Part shown: one piece after another, positions 1-10,143 of the stretch
Position numbering within the stretch: the first letter of the stretch is position 1
Layout of the letters: every line of letters starts with the position of its first letter
NCBI RefSeq assembly: GCF_001723175.1
Contig: NC_064653.1
Span: 3,162,001-3,226,000, forward strand
Length of the DNA stretch: 64,000 nt
Reading direction: 5' to 3'
From: Penicillium oxalicum
Taxonomy: Eukaryota > Ascomycota > Eurotiomycetes > Eurotiales > Aspergillaceae
The notes under the pieces: model-generated
Told to the model about the DNA's origin: nothing
The model's input: the letters and a program-made list of their open reading frames with translations, nothing else
Databases searched by the model: none
Translations under genes and position numbers: made by a program

Positions 1-1834
1 ACATTGGAATGAGCCATGTCTGGACTGCCAATATTCACACATGAAAAGCTTCCATGGGCAAGACAGATGTCCTGATGATTAGCTTTCCGACATCAGTCAA
101 TGTCCTCTGGAAGCCGGACCATTCCTAACAATCCTATCCGCCAGATCGTGTCATGCGAGGCACGCGGAGTAATACAGAAGAGGCTGGCGGCCCAAGAACC
201 CAAATGCGTCACAGCGATCATCCTTTTCCTATCGTTGCGTGAAAGCGACTGGTCTGTCTTTGCCCCTGTTGCTCTACACTGCGCTGCTTGACTTGAGCAC
301 AAGTCTGTGGCCCAATGCATCAACAAGGATCCCTCGGTCCAGGGTCATCCGAACGCCAGGAAAACAAAACGTCTTGGTTTCTGAGACGGTCACGGTACGA
401 GGAACACGGCCCTGACTAGCGGAAGCCTACCTATTCTTGTGACCTTTTCCTCGTCCATGACAGAGACGCAAGTGCTGCGCCGAGCCACGAGCAGCGTCGT
501 CGAATTGACCGCTGTGCATGAGACAAGTCGGTACTTCATGATTCCATCAACAGCTACGGTCCAGGAGGAGATCATTCAGGCCACGAGGCACCCGCTCTGT
601 CTCGTTGGCGCCTCCACAAGGGTGAAGAAGACAAGCGCGGCTTTCGGCGTCCAAGCACGCCCCGGCAAGGCCTACCGACTCACCAATTGGAGGCTCGCCC
701 CGGAGCACTGAAAACCCCCCAACCTGATGACAGAGACACACATATCCCGAGCGTACCAGATCCTGGGACTATTCACAAACAGGCGGCTCTATAAGAAGCA
801 GCTGCCGGGCAGAGATTTGACTAGTAGCTGCTCAACATTCCTCAATCGGTCATTCGTCATGCATCTGTCTGCGGAACGCAACACCTTCAAACTCATAGTG
901 GAGCAGAGTTCAATTCCCACTCCCGGTAGAGTGAATCTTGTGAATCTTGGATACCCCCCCTCACCTCTCCGAAAGTCTGCAACTTGATTGGCGGCTGTGA
1001 GAAAACATGTATGGTTGGCAAACAAATCCAACGACACAAACTGCCGCAGACATTTACTCGACGCTCGACGGCCCCGCAACTTACGAGTCCAAAGCCACAT
1101 GTGGTCAACGACCTAGCGCCACACACACACACACAATTCTACCACGCATTTCATACACATCGACATTGGGGATGCTGTCGGGGAAACCCCCTCTCATAGC
1201 GTGAAGGGAGGGGGTTTTCCATGTCTGCATGACTGAGCAGGCGCTTCGTCCCGCTTTTCGATTTAGCCCTGAATTCCCAGGTTTCTTTCAGATCACAAAT
1301 ACGCTTGTTGGTTGAGTACTGTCTGATGGTCCTCCCTTGGGTTGACTGATCCACCAATGTTCCATGAACGTCTAAGTCATTCCTGAATAAATTTAAGTGG
1401 TGAAACCAGAATCAAAGATCATTGCTCCGATCATAGTTTCCCCTCAGCCGGTGTCCAGGCGTACTTGCTTACGGTACGTTTTGCTGGGTCTAGTTTTACA
1501 CCTCCGCCCTGTGATTCCCTTTTGTCACTCTCAGGTCAACGACCTATTTGCATCGTCAGGGTGATTTTATTTTCAGTTTATGCTCAGCTCTGTGCCCCAT
1601 ATATGAGCTTTTTATACGGACATTGGGGAGATGCCCATCTGTTCACGTATAGCGGATCACTGATCCTGGTCTAAAATTTGCAATCACTGGCGGTACTGAC
1701 TGGTGTAAAACGAGGCGCCAGGCGGTCTCTGTGCTTGCTGTTTTGGATAACTTTTATCTTGCTATCAATCGAATTTGTCTTGCCGGATCTTCACGTCGAT
1801 CTCGCATGTCTTCTCGGGTGCCTCGCCTGTTTCC
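1..1834. other. intergenic, no gene seen
   Basis: No reading frame here has a recognisable family or a convincing splice structure. The longest frames are about 100 codons and read as random sequence. A short CA microsatellite lies at 1120-1135. The far right end is probably the 5' leader of the small gene starting at 1892, because a good intron donor lies at 1835. Confidence 0.5.
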
Positions 1835-1885
1835 GTGAGTACATGTCTTTATTTCTTGCACAACCTGGTTGACTAAAGTCATCAG
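1835..1885 (+). other. putative 5'-UTR intron
   Basis: A GTGAGT donor at 1835, a GACTAAAG branch-point-like sequence near 1871 and a CAG acceptor at 1883-1885 define a 51-bp intron. It ends 6 nt before the ATG at 1892. The match to fungal intron rules is good and supports transcription of the small gene that follows. Confidence 0.5.
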
Positions 1886-1891
1886 GCAATT

Positions 1892-2396
1892 ATGCCTTCC
1901 CCGAGATCCAACGAAACACCGTCAGCGGGCCGCACAGAGGAAGCGACAGAGAGTGGTAATCGCCCGCCAAGCACGCCTGATCAAGCGAGGTATGTCGAGA
2001 GATTGTGAGGTGCAGAGTGATGTTGACCGACTGGTCTGCTTCGAGCGATGGGCGAGTCGGCGTCACGGCCCCGGAGAGAGGAAGTTCAATAGCCCCACTG
2101 GGGGATGGGCTGGATTCATACTTTTTGCATATTGAACGTCTGAACTGACGATATGGGCGTCGTGAAAAAGTGATGGCAACCAAGCGTCCGCCGAGATGTT
2201 GAATTCCTACCGGTCCAACACCGACAGACTGTTGGAGTTTCTCTCTCGCAGCAATGACGAGTCACTTGACCGCCTCTTCGCGCTTGTTCGCGCGGGCGCT
2301 TCGCACGAGGCCGTCTTTGACGCCGTCGACCGGTTGTCCCCAAATGAGCGTCCCCACGGGCAACGAAGAAATCAACCAAACGGCACAAATCATTAG
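1892..2396 (+). CDS. small hypothetical protein, two exons
   Basis: I do not recognise this gene by name. Model: exons 1892-1989 and 2171-2396, giving 107 aa. Exon 1 starts six bases after a well-formed leader intron and ends at a GTATGT donor. The 181-bp intron has a CTGAC branch-like site and an AAG acceptor, which is a weaker 3' splice site, and the frame continues exactly. Residues 1-45 are polar and rich in Ser, Thr, Pro, Glu and Asn, so probably disordered. The second half forms a predicted amphipathic helical stretch (LLEFLSRSNDESLDRLFALV) followed by a short Gly/Ala/His segment. Similar helical tails follow the zinc cluster in some fungal regulators (inference from memory), but no Cys cluster or basic region is visible here. 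It may be a remnant or a stand-alone small protein. Confidence 0.4.
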
Positions 2397-5383
2397 GTGC
2401 CTGTATTGAGCTCCCAACACCAGTGGACGGGCCCTCCCCTTGAACTCGTGTGTGTCGATCTGCGAGAGATCGCGCGTGAAGGGTAGGGATCTCGGCCCCA
2501 TGAGAGAAATCTGTCTCGGAGCAAGTCAACCTAGCACCTCCTGAGGCGACGTCCACAAAATGCGACCAGAATTCATATTTTGGGCCAGGAAGGGGCTTGG
2601 ATTGCAGAACGGAGCTGGTGAAAATGTGGCGACATCCGACTAGAAGACGGGAGATCCAAAGCTTTCATTTTGCTTCTGACTATCAGGTGGGCGGGAGCGA
2701 TGCGATTGCTAAGATAGGTTGCGTGTGTCTGAGAGCAAGAGAAAAACAAATCATTCCTTCATGTTCAAGGCATGTTGCTTGTTCGAATCAAGCCATGCTT
2801 TCTACCATCATATCCCTTCCCTTTTCATGCCGCCATGAGCTTGAATCAGTTCTCCCTGATAATTTCCTTTGTGAATGCGACAAAGAGAAACCGTCTTTGG
2901 CCGGTGAGCTCACTCTTTCAGTGGTAGCCTTTGTGTCCCGCCGTGGAAATGCCACACTCAAGCGAGCCCGAGGTCTTGATCGTCTTCCATTTCGAAAGAT
3001 GGGATGTGCAGCTTGGAGATCTTCAGCGTCTCGGCGTACTCCTGCACTCTCCACTTCACTTCGTCGGCAAGCATCGCTGTCGTTGAATTTCGCTGTCTTG
3101 CCTATCCTCGTACAAGCGGTAAGCACACAACCAGTTGACCGGAAACTGTCGAATGCTGCCACTGATGCAATCACGATGCACCACACGGCGTTTCTGGAGA
3201 GTATACTGCCATCAGCTTCATTGTCACGGAACAGGTCCACCCACCAAGACCGACGGAATGATTGGCAATAGTGCCAATCGACTCAGATCGCCGAGGGCTG
3301 GCGCCGATGTAGCGTTCTTTTCAGCCTTGGCATTGGCATTTCCAAAGCGATCAATAACCCCATCACAGAAACTATGGGAAAGACAACAAAGGATGAACTG
3401 TTTGAGAACGGTGTCGGCCCAGTTATATCGCCAGGGGCTGCCATAGCTGCTGCACATCAAGCAAGCAACCGACTGTCGGCTAAATTAATTATGCCCATGA
3501 TCTCCACAGGCTGGCAAGAACTCGAGACAGGCACCGTGCTGGACAGGACTGATCGTCAAAAGGATACGCATGGCAAAAATGCAACTCCACTCGTACGGAA
3601 CGGTCCCACACGATCAAAGCCCAAGAGACCCCCTCGACATCGCTAATCGTCTGTTGACTCGCGTTCAAAGTGCGTGATTTATCCCACATTGACTGCGCCA
3701 AGTACAACAGATCCCCAGCTGTTCTTTACTCAGCTCAATCTGGATACTCACACTAAGGTGGACAGGTCGGTCACGTTGAGTCCTTGCGCCCATCTGCTTC
3801 CGTACTGGTAGCCCGCCCTCCGTTTGTTTTCATAGAGATCCTGAATTGCGCAATTCTTTCTTGTGAGCAAGAAAAGAATTGATGCGAAAGTACAAAAGAC
3901 TATCGGCTGCGTGCCGACGTGAGAACCCAAAGCTGTAGGAAATGCTGGACGGGTTTTGAGTAAAAGCAAGTCAGACTAGAATTACCCATTCGGGTAAATT
4001 CACCAGTGAGTTTAACCAGCAAACCCCCGGTGACCGGTAGCCGATGGCATTATCTGTCAATTCTAAATCATTGTTCACGTCAATACTTCGATTCAGTTGC
4101 AGATCGTGTGGTCCTAACCGTTCATCATGTTCTGACTAGATCGATTTTTTTTTTCTTTCCCAGAGCTCCCATGCAGATCATTTTTCCCTCCGTCGGGATG
4201 GAAAATTTCCAAGAGATTACCGACCAGGCTCGTGTGAGGGCAGAAAGGTCTAGGAACGGGTGAAGAACGGAATTTCTCTGTTGCTTGACCCAAATCAATC
4301 CATCTCATTGCATTATGCAGGCTACATAGAGACTGCCTATATTCAGACGCTCAGCATCACGAGGTACATGTTGAAAGAACACGAGACTCGGTCCTGCCGT
4401 ACTCCTTCATCAAATCCACTCGCCTAACCAGCTGAACTCTCTCGTGCTCTGTTCAGACGAAACGATAAAATCTTTAAGAGCGTTGTCTGACCTTTTGCCC
4501 GTGCGCATAGGACCTGAACAACAGGTGTTTTTGTTTCTCCTCTCGTTCTTGGTGATCGATCGATCGAGACGAGAAACACGCTTGCTCTGGCATGACTCCC
4601 GTAGGCTTTGTAAGGTATATCGACCCGTCTTTATTCTGTTTCGTTTTTTGTTGTTTTCTGAAAAACATAATGAGCATAGAAAATCGTTGAATTTCAATCT
4701 CATAAAAAACACAGAGGAAAAAAATACCAAAAAGATAATTCTACTTCCCACCCCCCCCCATGGAATTGATACCAGTAAACAGTACGCCTAACCCCACCAT
4801 CCCCTGGGTACCTATCTAGTATTAAGATTTTGGATCAGTCCTACTTCCACATCCTGGATATTCCTACCCTCCTATTTATGTACGCATCTGTCTACCTCCA
4901 TATACGTAGTAGAGTCCCCATCAACCTAACATTACTGACCTTACTTGATTCCCGTCTCCTGCCTTTCTACCTAGGCGGAGATGGAAATTCAACAGTATGC
5001 CCGGTCCTGGCTACCCGTTTAGCATGCATTTGAATACGTTGTTGTTTAATATGATTCTTCCAGGGGTGATATGGGGATGGAGTTCGCTCGGGCGTTTCAC
5101 ATGCTTTTTGTGAATTCTAGAGAGATACGGGGCTGTGATTGAGGTCCACTGGTATTGATGTGGGGGATGGAGATTCTATTTCTTATCTTCATCATTGGGA
5201 TTCGGAGGTCAAGAGTTCAAAAGCTACATTCTGGAGGAGAGATTTGACTGTTTGATTGACGGGATATCAGGCTCTGGCTAGAGAGAGGTAGGTATGGCAA
5301 ACAGATAGAATTGGAATTTTATATTCTAGTTCAAATATTATTGATCCTCAACGAATTCAATTGCTTATTTAATGATATGCAAT
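2397..5383. other. intergenic, no gene seen
   Basis: About 3 kb without a supportable gene. A 224-codon open frame at 2597-3271 (+) lacks family motifs, splice signals or coding-like composition and was rejected. A small inverted repeat with a TTCGAAT loop lies at 2769-2800. The part from about 4600 onward is AT-rich and probably contains the downstream region of the asparaginyl-tRNA synthetase gene. Confidence 0.5.
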
Positions 5384-7230
5384 CTAAGGAGTGCAACGAC
5401 CCGTGAAGCGCGGGTACAGAGAGCAGTCACGGACAGTGTACCGAGCGCACAGCCAAGCGAGGAACCGCTCCAGACCGAGTCCATAGCCACCGTGGGGGGA
5501 GGTACCGTACCTGTTTTGAAGGAGATTGATTAGCAATTGCGCTGGTGGAGAGAGAAAGCGCGAAGATGGTGGGAGTGATGAGTGGGGGATATCTGCCGAG
5601 GGGAGGCTGGGGGAGGAATCACTTACTTGCGCTGGTCAGTGTACCAGTAGTAAGGGCTGGGGTCCATGCCCTCGTGCTTGTAAGCGTCCATCAACTCGTT
5701 CCAGTCATCCATACGCATGCTACCACCGACAATCTCACCGACACCGGGCATGAGCACATCCACACTCTCGGTGACTCGGCGATCACTCTCGTCCTTCTTC
5801 ATGTAGAAGGCCTTGATCTCGGCGGGGAAGTGGGTCAGGAAGATGGGCTGGTTGATGATATCGGTCATCTTGCGCTCGGCAGCCTCGGCGATGTCGTCAC
5901 CGAACTTGTGGGGCTGACCCTCCTCGTTGGGGATCTCGTGCTCCACGAGCCAGTCGATGGCATCGGAGTACTTCATGCGCTTGAAGGGGCGAGAAGGCGG
6001 CTTGAAGTCGGGGTTCAGGGTGGCGATGTGTTTTGAGGCCTCGGGGTCGGCGAGAAGCAGCTCGATGACGCGGCAGATCATCGCTTCGAGGTGATCCAGC
6101 AGATCGGTAAAGGTGATAAAGTCGAGCTCGGCCTCGACGTGAGTGTACTCGGACAAGTGACGGCGAGTCAGGGACTTCTCGGCACGGAAGGAGGGGCACA
6201 CGCAGAAGACGTCACCCAGCGACGGGAGACAGGTCTCCAAGTAGAGCTGCGAAGACTGGGTGAGGTAGGCGTTCTCACCGTAGTAGTCGAAGCCGAACAG
6301 GGTGCTGCCACCCTCGACTTGCGTTTGCACCATTGCGGGCGGTGTCACCTCCAGCATGCGGTTCTCCTCGAAGGCCTTGCGGAAAGCGCGCAGCGTGGCC
6401 GCGCGGACCTTCATCACGGAAGAGGAGGTCTCTCCACGGAGGACGAGGTGGCGGTTATCGTAGAGAGTCTGCGGGTCGGCGTCCGGCGCCACGCGCGTGG
6501 TGATGGCCTCCTTGTCACCGGCGGCACGGCCAATGATGGTGAAGAAGTCGGCGTGCAGCTCGCGGTCGTTGGGAGCGTGCTGCTTAGGAGGCACGGCCCG
6601 CATCTCACCGTGAATCGCAATGGAGGTCTCCAGGGTCAGGGTCATGATATCGTAGGTCTTGACCAGGTCACCAGTCAGAATGCACTGCAGGTACCCATAG
6701 CCATCGCTCAGGGTGATGAAGACATAGTCCTTCTGCGCCCGCATGCGGTGCACACGACCCAGAACGCGCACCCGAGTCCCCGGCGCATCAGATTCGGGAG
6801 TGCGCAACTTAACCTTGGCGGGGTCGGTTTCGTCCAGACGAATTCGGACTGGCTTGGGTAAGGACGCGTCCTCGGTGATAATGACCTTCTTGGCCTCCTC
6901 GAGGACCTTCTGGCGCTTGTCGGCCTCGGCCTTTTCGCGAATCGCCAGCTCCTGCTGCTTGGCGGCCTTCTTCTTGCGCTGCTCCCAGAGGTTGGTGGCC
7001 TTCCTCATGGCCGACTTGGTGGCCGGCTTCCACTCCAGCTTCGCGGCGGGATCGACGTTCTCGCCCGGCGCATCGGTCTGGGACTTGCGAGTCAGATATT
7101 GAATTCCCTCGGTGGTCGGTGCGTGCTGCACAAAGGCGTGCAGGAGAGTCTTGTATGGGGCGGACTCGGTGCCTGTGGCCGAGGCGTCGTCATGGCCCAC
7201 GTCCTCGTCGATGTAAATTGAGGGCGCCAT
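5384..7230 (-). CDS. DED81: asparaginyl-tRNA synthetase, cytoplasmic
   Basis: Charges tRNA-Asn with asparagine in the cytosol (class IIb aminoacyl-tRNA synthetase). Exons on the minus strand are 7230-5627 and 5510-5384, with a 116-bp intron; the product is 576 aa, usual for fungal cytosolic AsnRS. Residues 75-130 are a Lys/Ala/Glu-rich helical extension typical of eukaryotic enzymes. The anticodon-binding OB fold follows (from about residue 155, [19 protein letters not shown]). The catalytic core holds class II motif 2 (FRAEKS...EYTHVEAE). Motif 3 ([11 protein letters not shown]) lies wholly in the short last exon, so losing that exon would remove the ATP-binding arginine. The start is the first Met of the frame, in a GCCATGG context. 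No mitochondrial presequence is visible. Identification is firm; the symbol is the yeast name. Confidence 0.96.
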
Positions 7231-8880
7231 GGTGAGAGTAATAAGAGGAGGGCGGGTAATGGGACGGCAAATGGATGATGAGTCGGGACGGAGCCTCCAG
7301 ATATATGGCAGGTCTCGTGTGGACTACCCAAAGGTTGGCTTGGTGTGGTCTCGAATAGATAGATTGGATTCTCCTACGAGCACCTGATCTAATTTTATTA
7401 GCCTGGCTGGTTGCTGGTGAGTCATAAGAGACTGACTGAGGGGAAACCTCGAAGCGTGTCTAGCCGCAAATTGAGTTCTGGCCTCGAATAGATTGTTGAA
7501 TCGCGGGGGCAGGGACTTACCCTCTACCAAGCAGCGCAACAAACCTCCTGGTTGAAATTCAATTGACGAGACCACAGAGTTGTCGGTTCTTTCGCACAAT
7601 CCGACGATGGAGGGGTAAATTTCCGCGGACGGGGCTTCCCCACGGATGCCTGAGGCATGATATTGTTAATGCCTCGATACTGAGGCACTCATGCGTTACC
7701 GGGTCACGGGTCATCACGTGGGAGACGCGCAGGGGGCTCTGGCCTGTAACGCAAATTGGGGGCCTGCAGAGCTGCCGGGCATGGCGCTGATCCCAGCGTG
7801 CCGGGATGGATTCGATGGGCCAGAGATGGGAGTTTCATAGAGCTTTCTCAGGTCCATCGCACTTGCTTTGGATCAAGGTATATCACGAACCGAACTGTGG
7901 GTTTGCAATCTTCTCCCTCTCCCGTAGCTTGTTCTGGTCGTGACCACAGCCCGTGCATGCCCAATCTCTAGATTTGACTGTGTTTCCACATGAACGGGCA
8001 TCGTCTCGTGTCGAGATGGGGATCTCTGATGACAGTGTCTCCTTGCCACACTACGAGTACTCTCCTACCTGCAAATTTGGACAGTACACCGTCCGACAGC
8101 CTGCAGGCTGGTTGACCCCACCGGTCAGGGTCATTTTGCATGCCAGGGGCAACCTTCCGGGCCTCCTGGTGATTGGCGGGGGAAGGGAGCTTGGGTTGAT
8201 CCATTTTGATTTCCAGTTGAACCAATCACCGATCATGAATCAGGGTCTGTCTGCGTCGGTTTGTTTCAGGCGGGACGGCGTTGACTCGCAGGAGCCACGG
8301 AACGGCGCCTCCGGGGGTCTGGCACGCCGCGACGCTGGAAGATGGACGATTGGCAATCCGTCCATCGTGAGGATCGTAGAGGTAAGAATCCGATGAGTCT
8401 GTACACGGTGCCCCCATCTCACCACGGACCAATTTCGTCGAGTGGTCGGCGGATGGCGAGTCAGAAAGTTGACCCTCCACGGTCCTAATTATTGTAGACC
8501 CTTTTTCACGCGGTATCCTGCCGCTCGAGGCTTTCCTGGCGCCGTGTACTTGCGGCGAAAGTACTTCTGCCACGCAGGACCATTGATGTATCCGAATCGG
8601 TCGCGGTGTTGGCTCTGTTCATCCTCTCTTGGGTCCGCCCACTCTGACCAACTGTCTACTTTCCGAGTACCGACTTCTTGGTCTGTCTCTGGACCACTTC
8701 AAGTGACGTCGGTACGAGTGGTACCATAAGTAGTCATGTACACCAGTTCACGCCCTCGGACTTTGCATCGTCTGCAGTCTGCACTATGCACGACGCAGTC
8801 CTTCAATTCTAAAACCATGCAGATTCTCGAGTTTCTTATCCACCGGACAAAGGTATTTTTCGAGTCACGACTTGTCCACT
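7231..8880. other. intergenic between the AsnRS gene and the RRM gene
   Basis: Holds the promoter region of the minus-strand AsnRS gene and then unassigned sequence. Open frames of up to about 147 codons on both strands show no family features. No gene seen. Confidence 0.5.
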
Positions 8881-10143
8881 CCGCATCTCCGTCCTGATGG
8901 ACTATTCCTCCCGACGCCATCTCCCTCGTCATCCGTGGAATCGGTGGTTCTTCCCGTCCTGTCGCAAGTCTCGTGTCTCTGCGCCCGATTTCCTTTTTCC
9001 TTTTCTTGCCGACGCTCCTGACTGCTCTCTCTCTCTCTTTGTCCAACTGACTCTCTTTTTCAGCCCCCCTTTTTGGTGTCGAATCACCTCCGCCCCGTCT
9101 TCCCTTCATACCTGACCGTCTCTGGGGGTTGTCCTGTTGACTGGATCCTTGCCTTTGACTCTTACCCTCGTTTGCTCTCCTTCCATTTGGCGAACCTCTT
9201 TTTTTTTCACCCCTTCTCGTCTTTTCCTCTTTTCCCTTTTTACCTCTCCAGTCGGGCTTCCGTATCATCAAGTCCTTGTATCGAGATCCGTCGTGATCCT
9301 CCTCCAAATAATCGTAAATGAAGCTACCTGACCTATTTTGTTTGGCTCTGATTGATTTTCCCCCCCCTTGAAGAGGCTAAATATCCACCTCCCCTCCTCC
9401 CCCTTTTTCGTTCCACTCGAGTCTCGTACCCTTTTGGTGACCTCCCCACTTGTCACTGCACAGCTAATTAATTAAATCGCTCTATCGGTGATAGCCTTTT
9501 TTTTTTCCTTCGACCGACTCCGCATCTTCACTCCCTCCTTTCCTTTCTTCTTGAATGGCCTAGGACCTCATTTACCTGGCTAGATCATCCATCTAGACTC
9601 GAATCAAGTCCTGTTCCCCAGAGGCACGGACAGTATACCCAGTGAGCAAGGTGAGTTTCTTCATACTGGTCAAAGCCATATGGTTCGTGACAGCTGCCCC
9701 TTCATCTCTCATCTTGATATTCAACACGGAGCGGTACCGTCTTACACTGTCAGTGCCGCACTGCCACCTCGCCCTCTTGAGAGACTGCATCAATTCATCA
9801 TCAGATCTCCTTGCCGTGGGATTTTGATCAGAGCAACTCACGTTCTGCAATTCCAACAGGTCATTCACGGCGACGGTTCTACGCCTCGACTTGGCCGGCT
9901 CCACCCCCTTTCGAGTCTCCTCGCCCTCCCCCGTCATCTTCGATCTTCGATCGTTGAACTCGCAAACCTCGACAGGAAATTTCACCCTCCTCGGATGGAC
10001 TGCTGAACATCGGTCATTGTCCGAGTGCTACTTTTTTTTCTTTTTTTTTCTTTTCTTTTTTTTGATACATTCTTCTTTATCCTTGATCTGGCTCTTGCTC
10101 TCATTTCGGATACTTGTCTCGCGACAAGCACAACCTGTTCGCA
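8881..10143 (+). other. long pyrimidine-rich leader/promoter of the RRM gene
   Basis: From about 8960 to 9540 and again at 10030-10075 the plus strand is strongly C/T-rich with many short T runs, as in core promoters and leaders of highly expressed filamentous-fungal genes. The opposite strand gives a spurious Arg/Lys/Glu-rich frame at 8699-9307. The first ATG in frame with the RRM protein is at 10144. Confidence 0.5.
9651..9859 (+). other. putative 5'-UTR intron of the RRM gene
   Basis: A GTGAGT donor immediately follows GCAAG at 9646-9650, and a TTCCAACAG acceptor ends at 9859, giving a 209-bp intron in the leader. Leader introns are common in fungal RNA-binding-protein genes. Transcript data would be needed to confirm it. 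Confidence 0.45.

Noticed and set aside
896..930. GTTCAATTCCC string resembling a tRNA B-box
   Set aside because: The T-stem does not pair and there is no matching 5' half.
2769..2800. Inverted repeat with TTCGAAT loop resembling a tRNA T-arm
   Set aside because: The flanking arms pair with each other as one hairpin and no other tRNA part is present.
2597..3271. 224-codon plus-strand frame
   Set aside because: No family motifs and composition like random sequence. No splice context or leader features.
6091..6861. 256-codon open frame on the plus strand across the AsnRS gene
   Set aside because: Antisense shadow of a GC-biased housekeeping gene; the Val/Gly/Leu/His-rich translation is typical of such shadows.
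8699..9307. 202-codon Arg/Lys/Glu-rich minus-strand frame
   Set aside because: Complement of the C/T-rich leader of the RRM gene; low complexity without domains.
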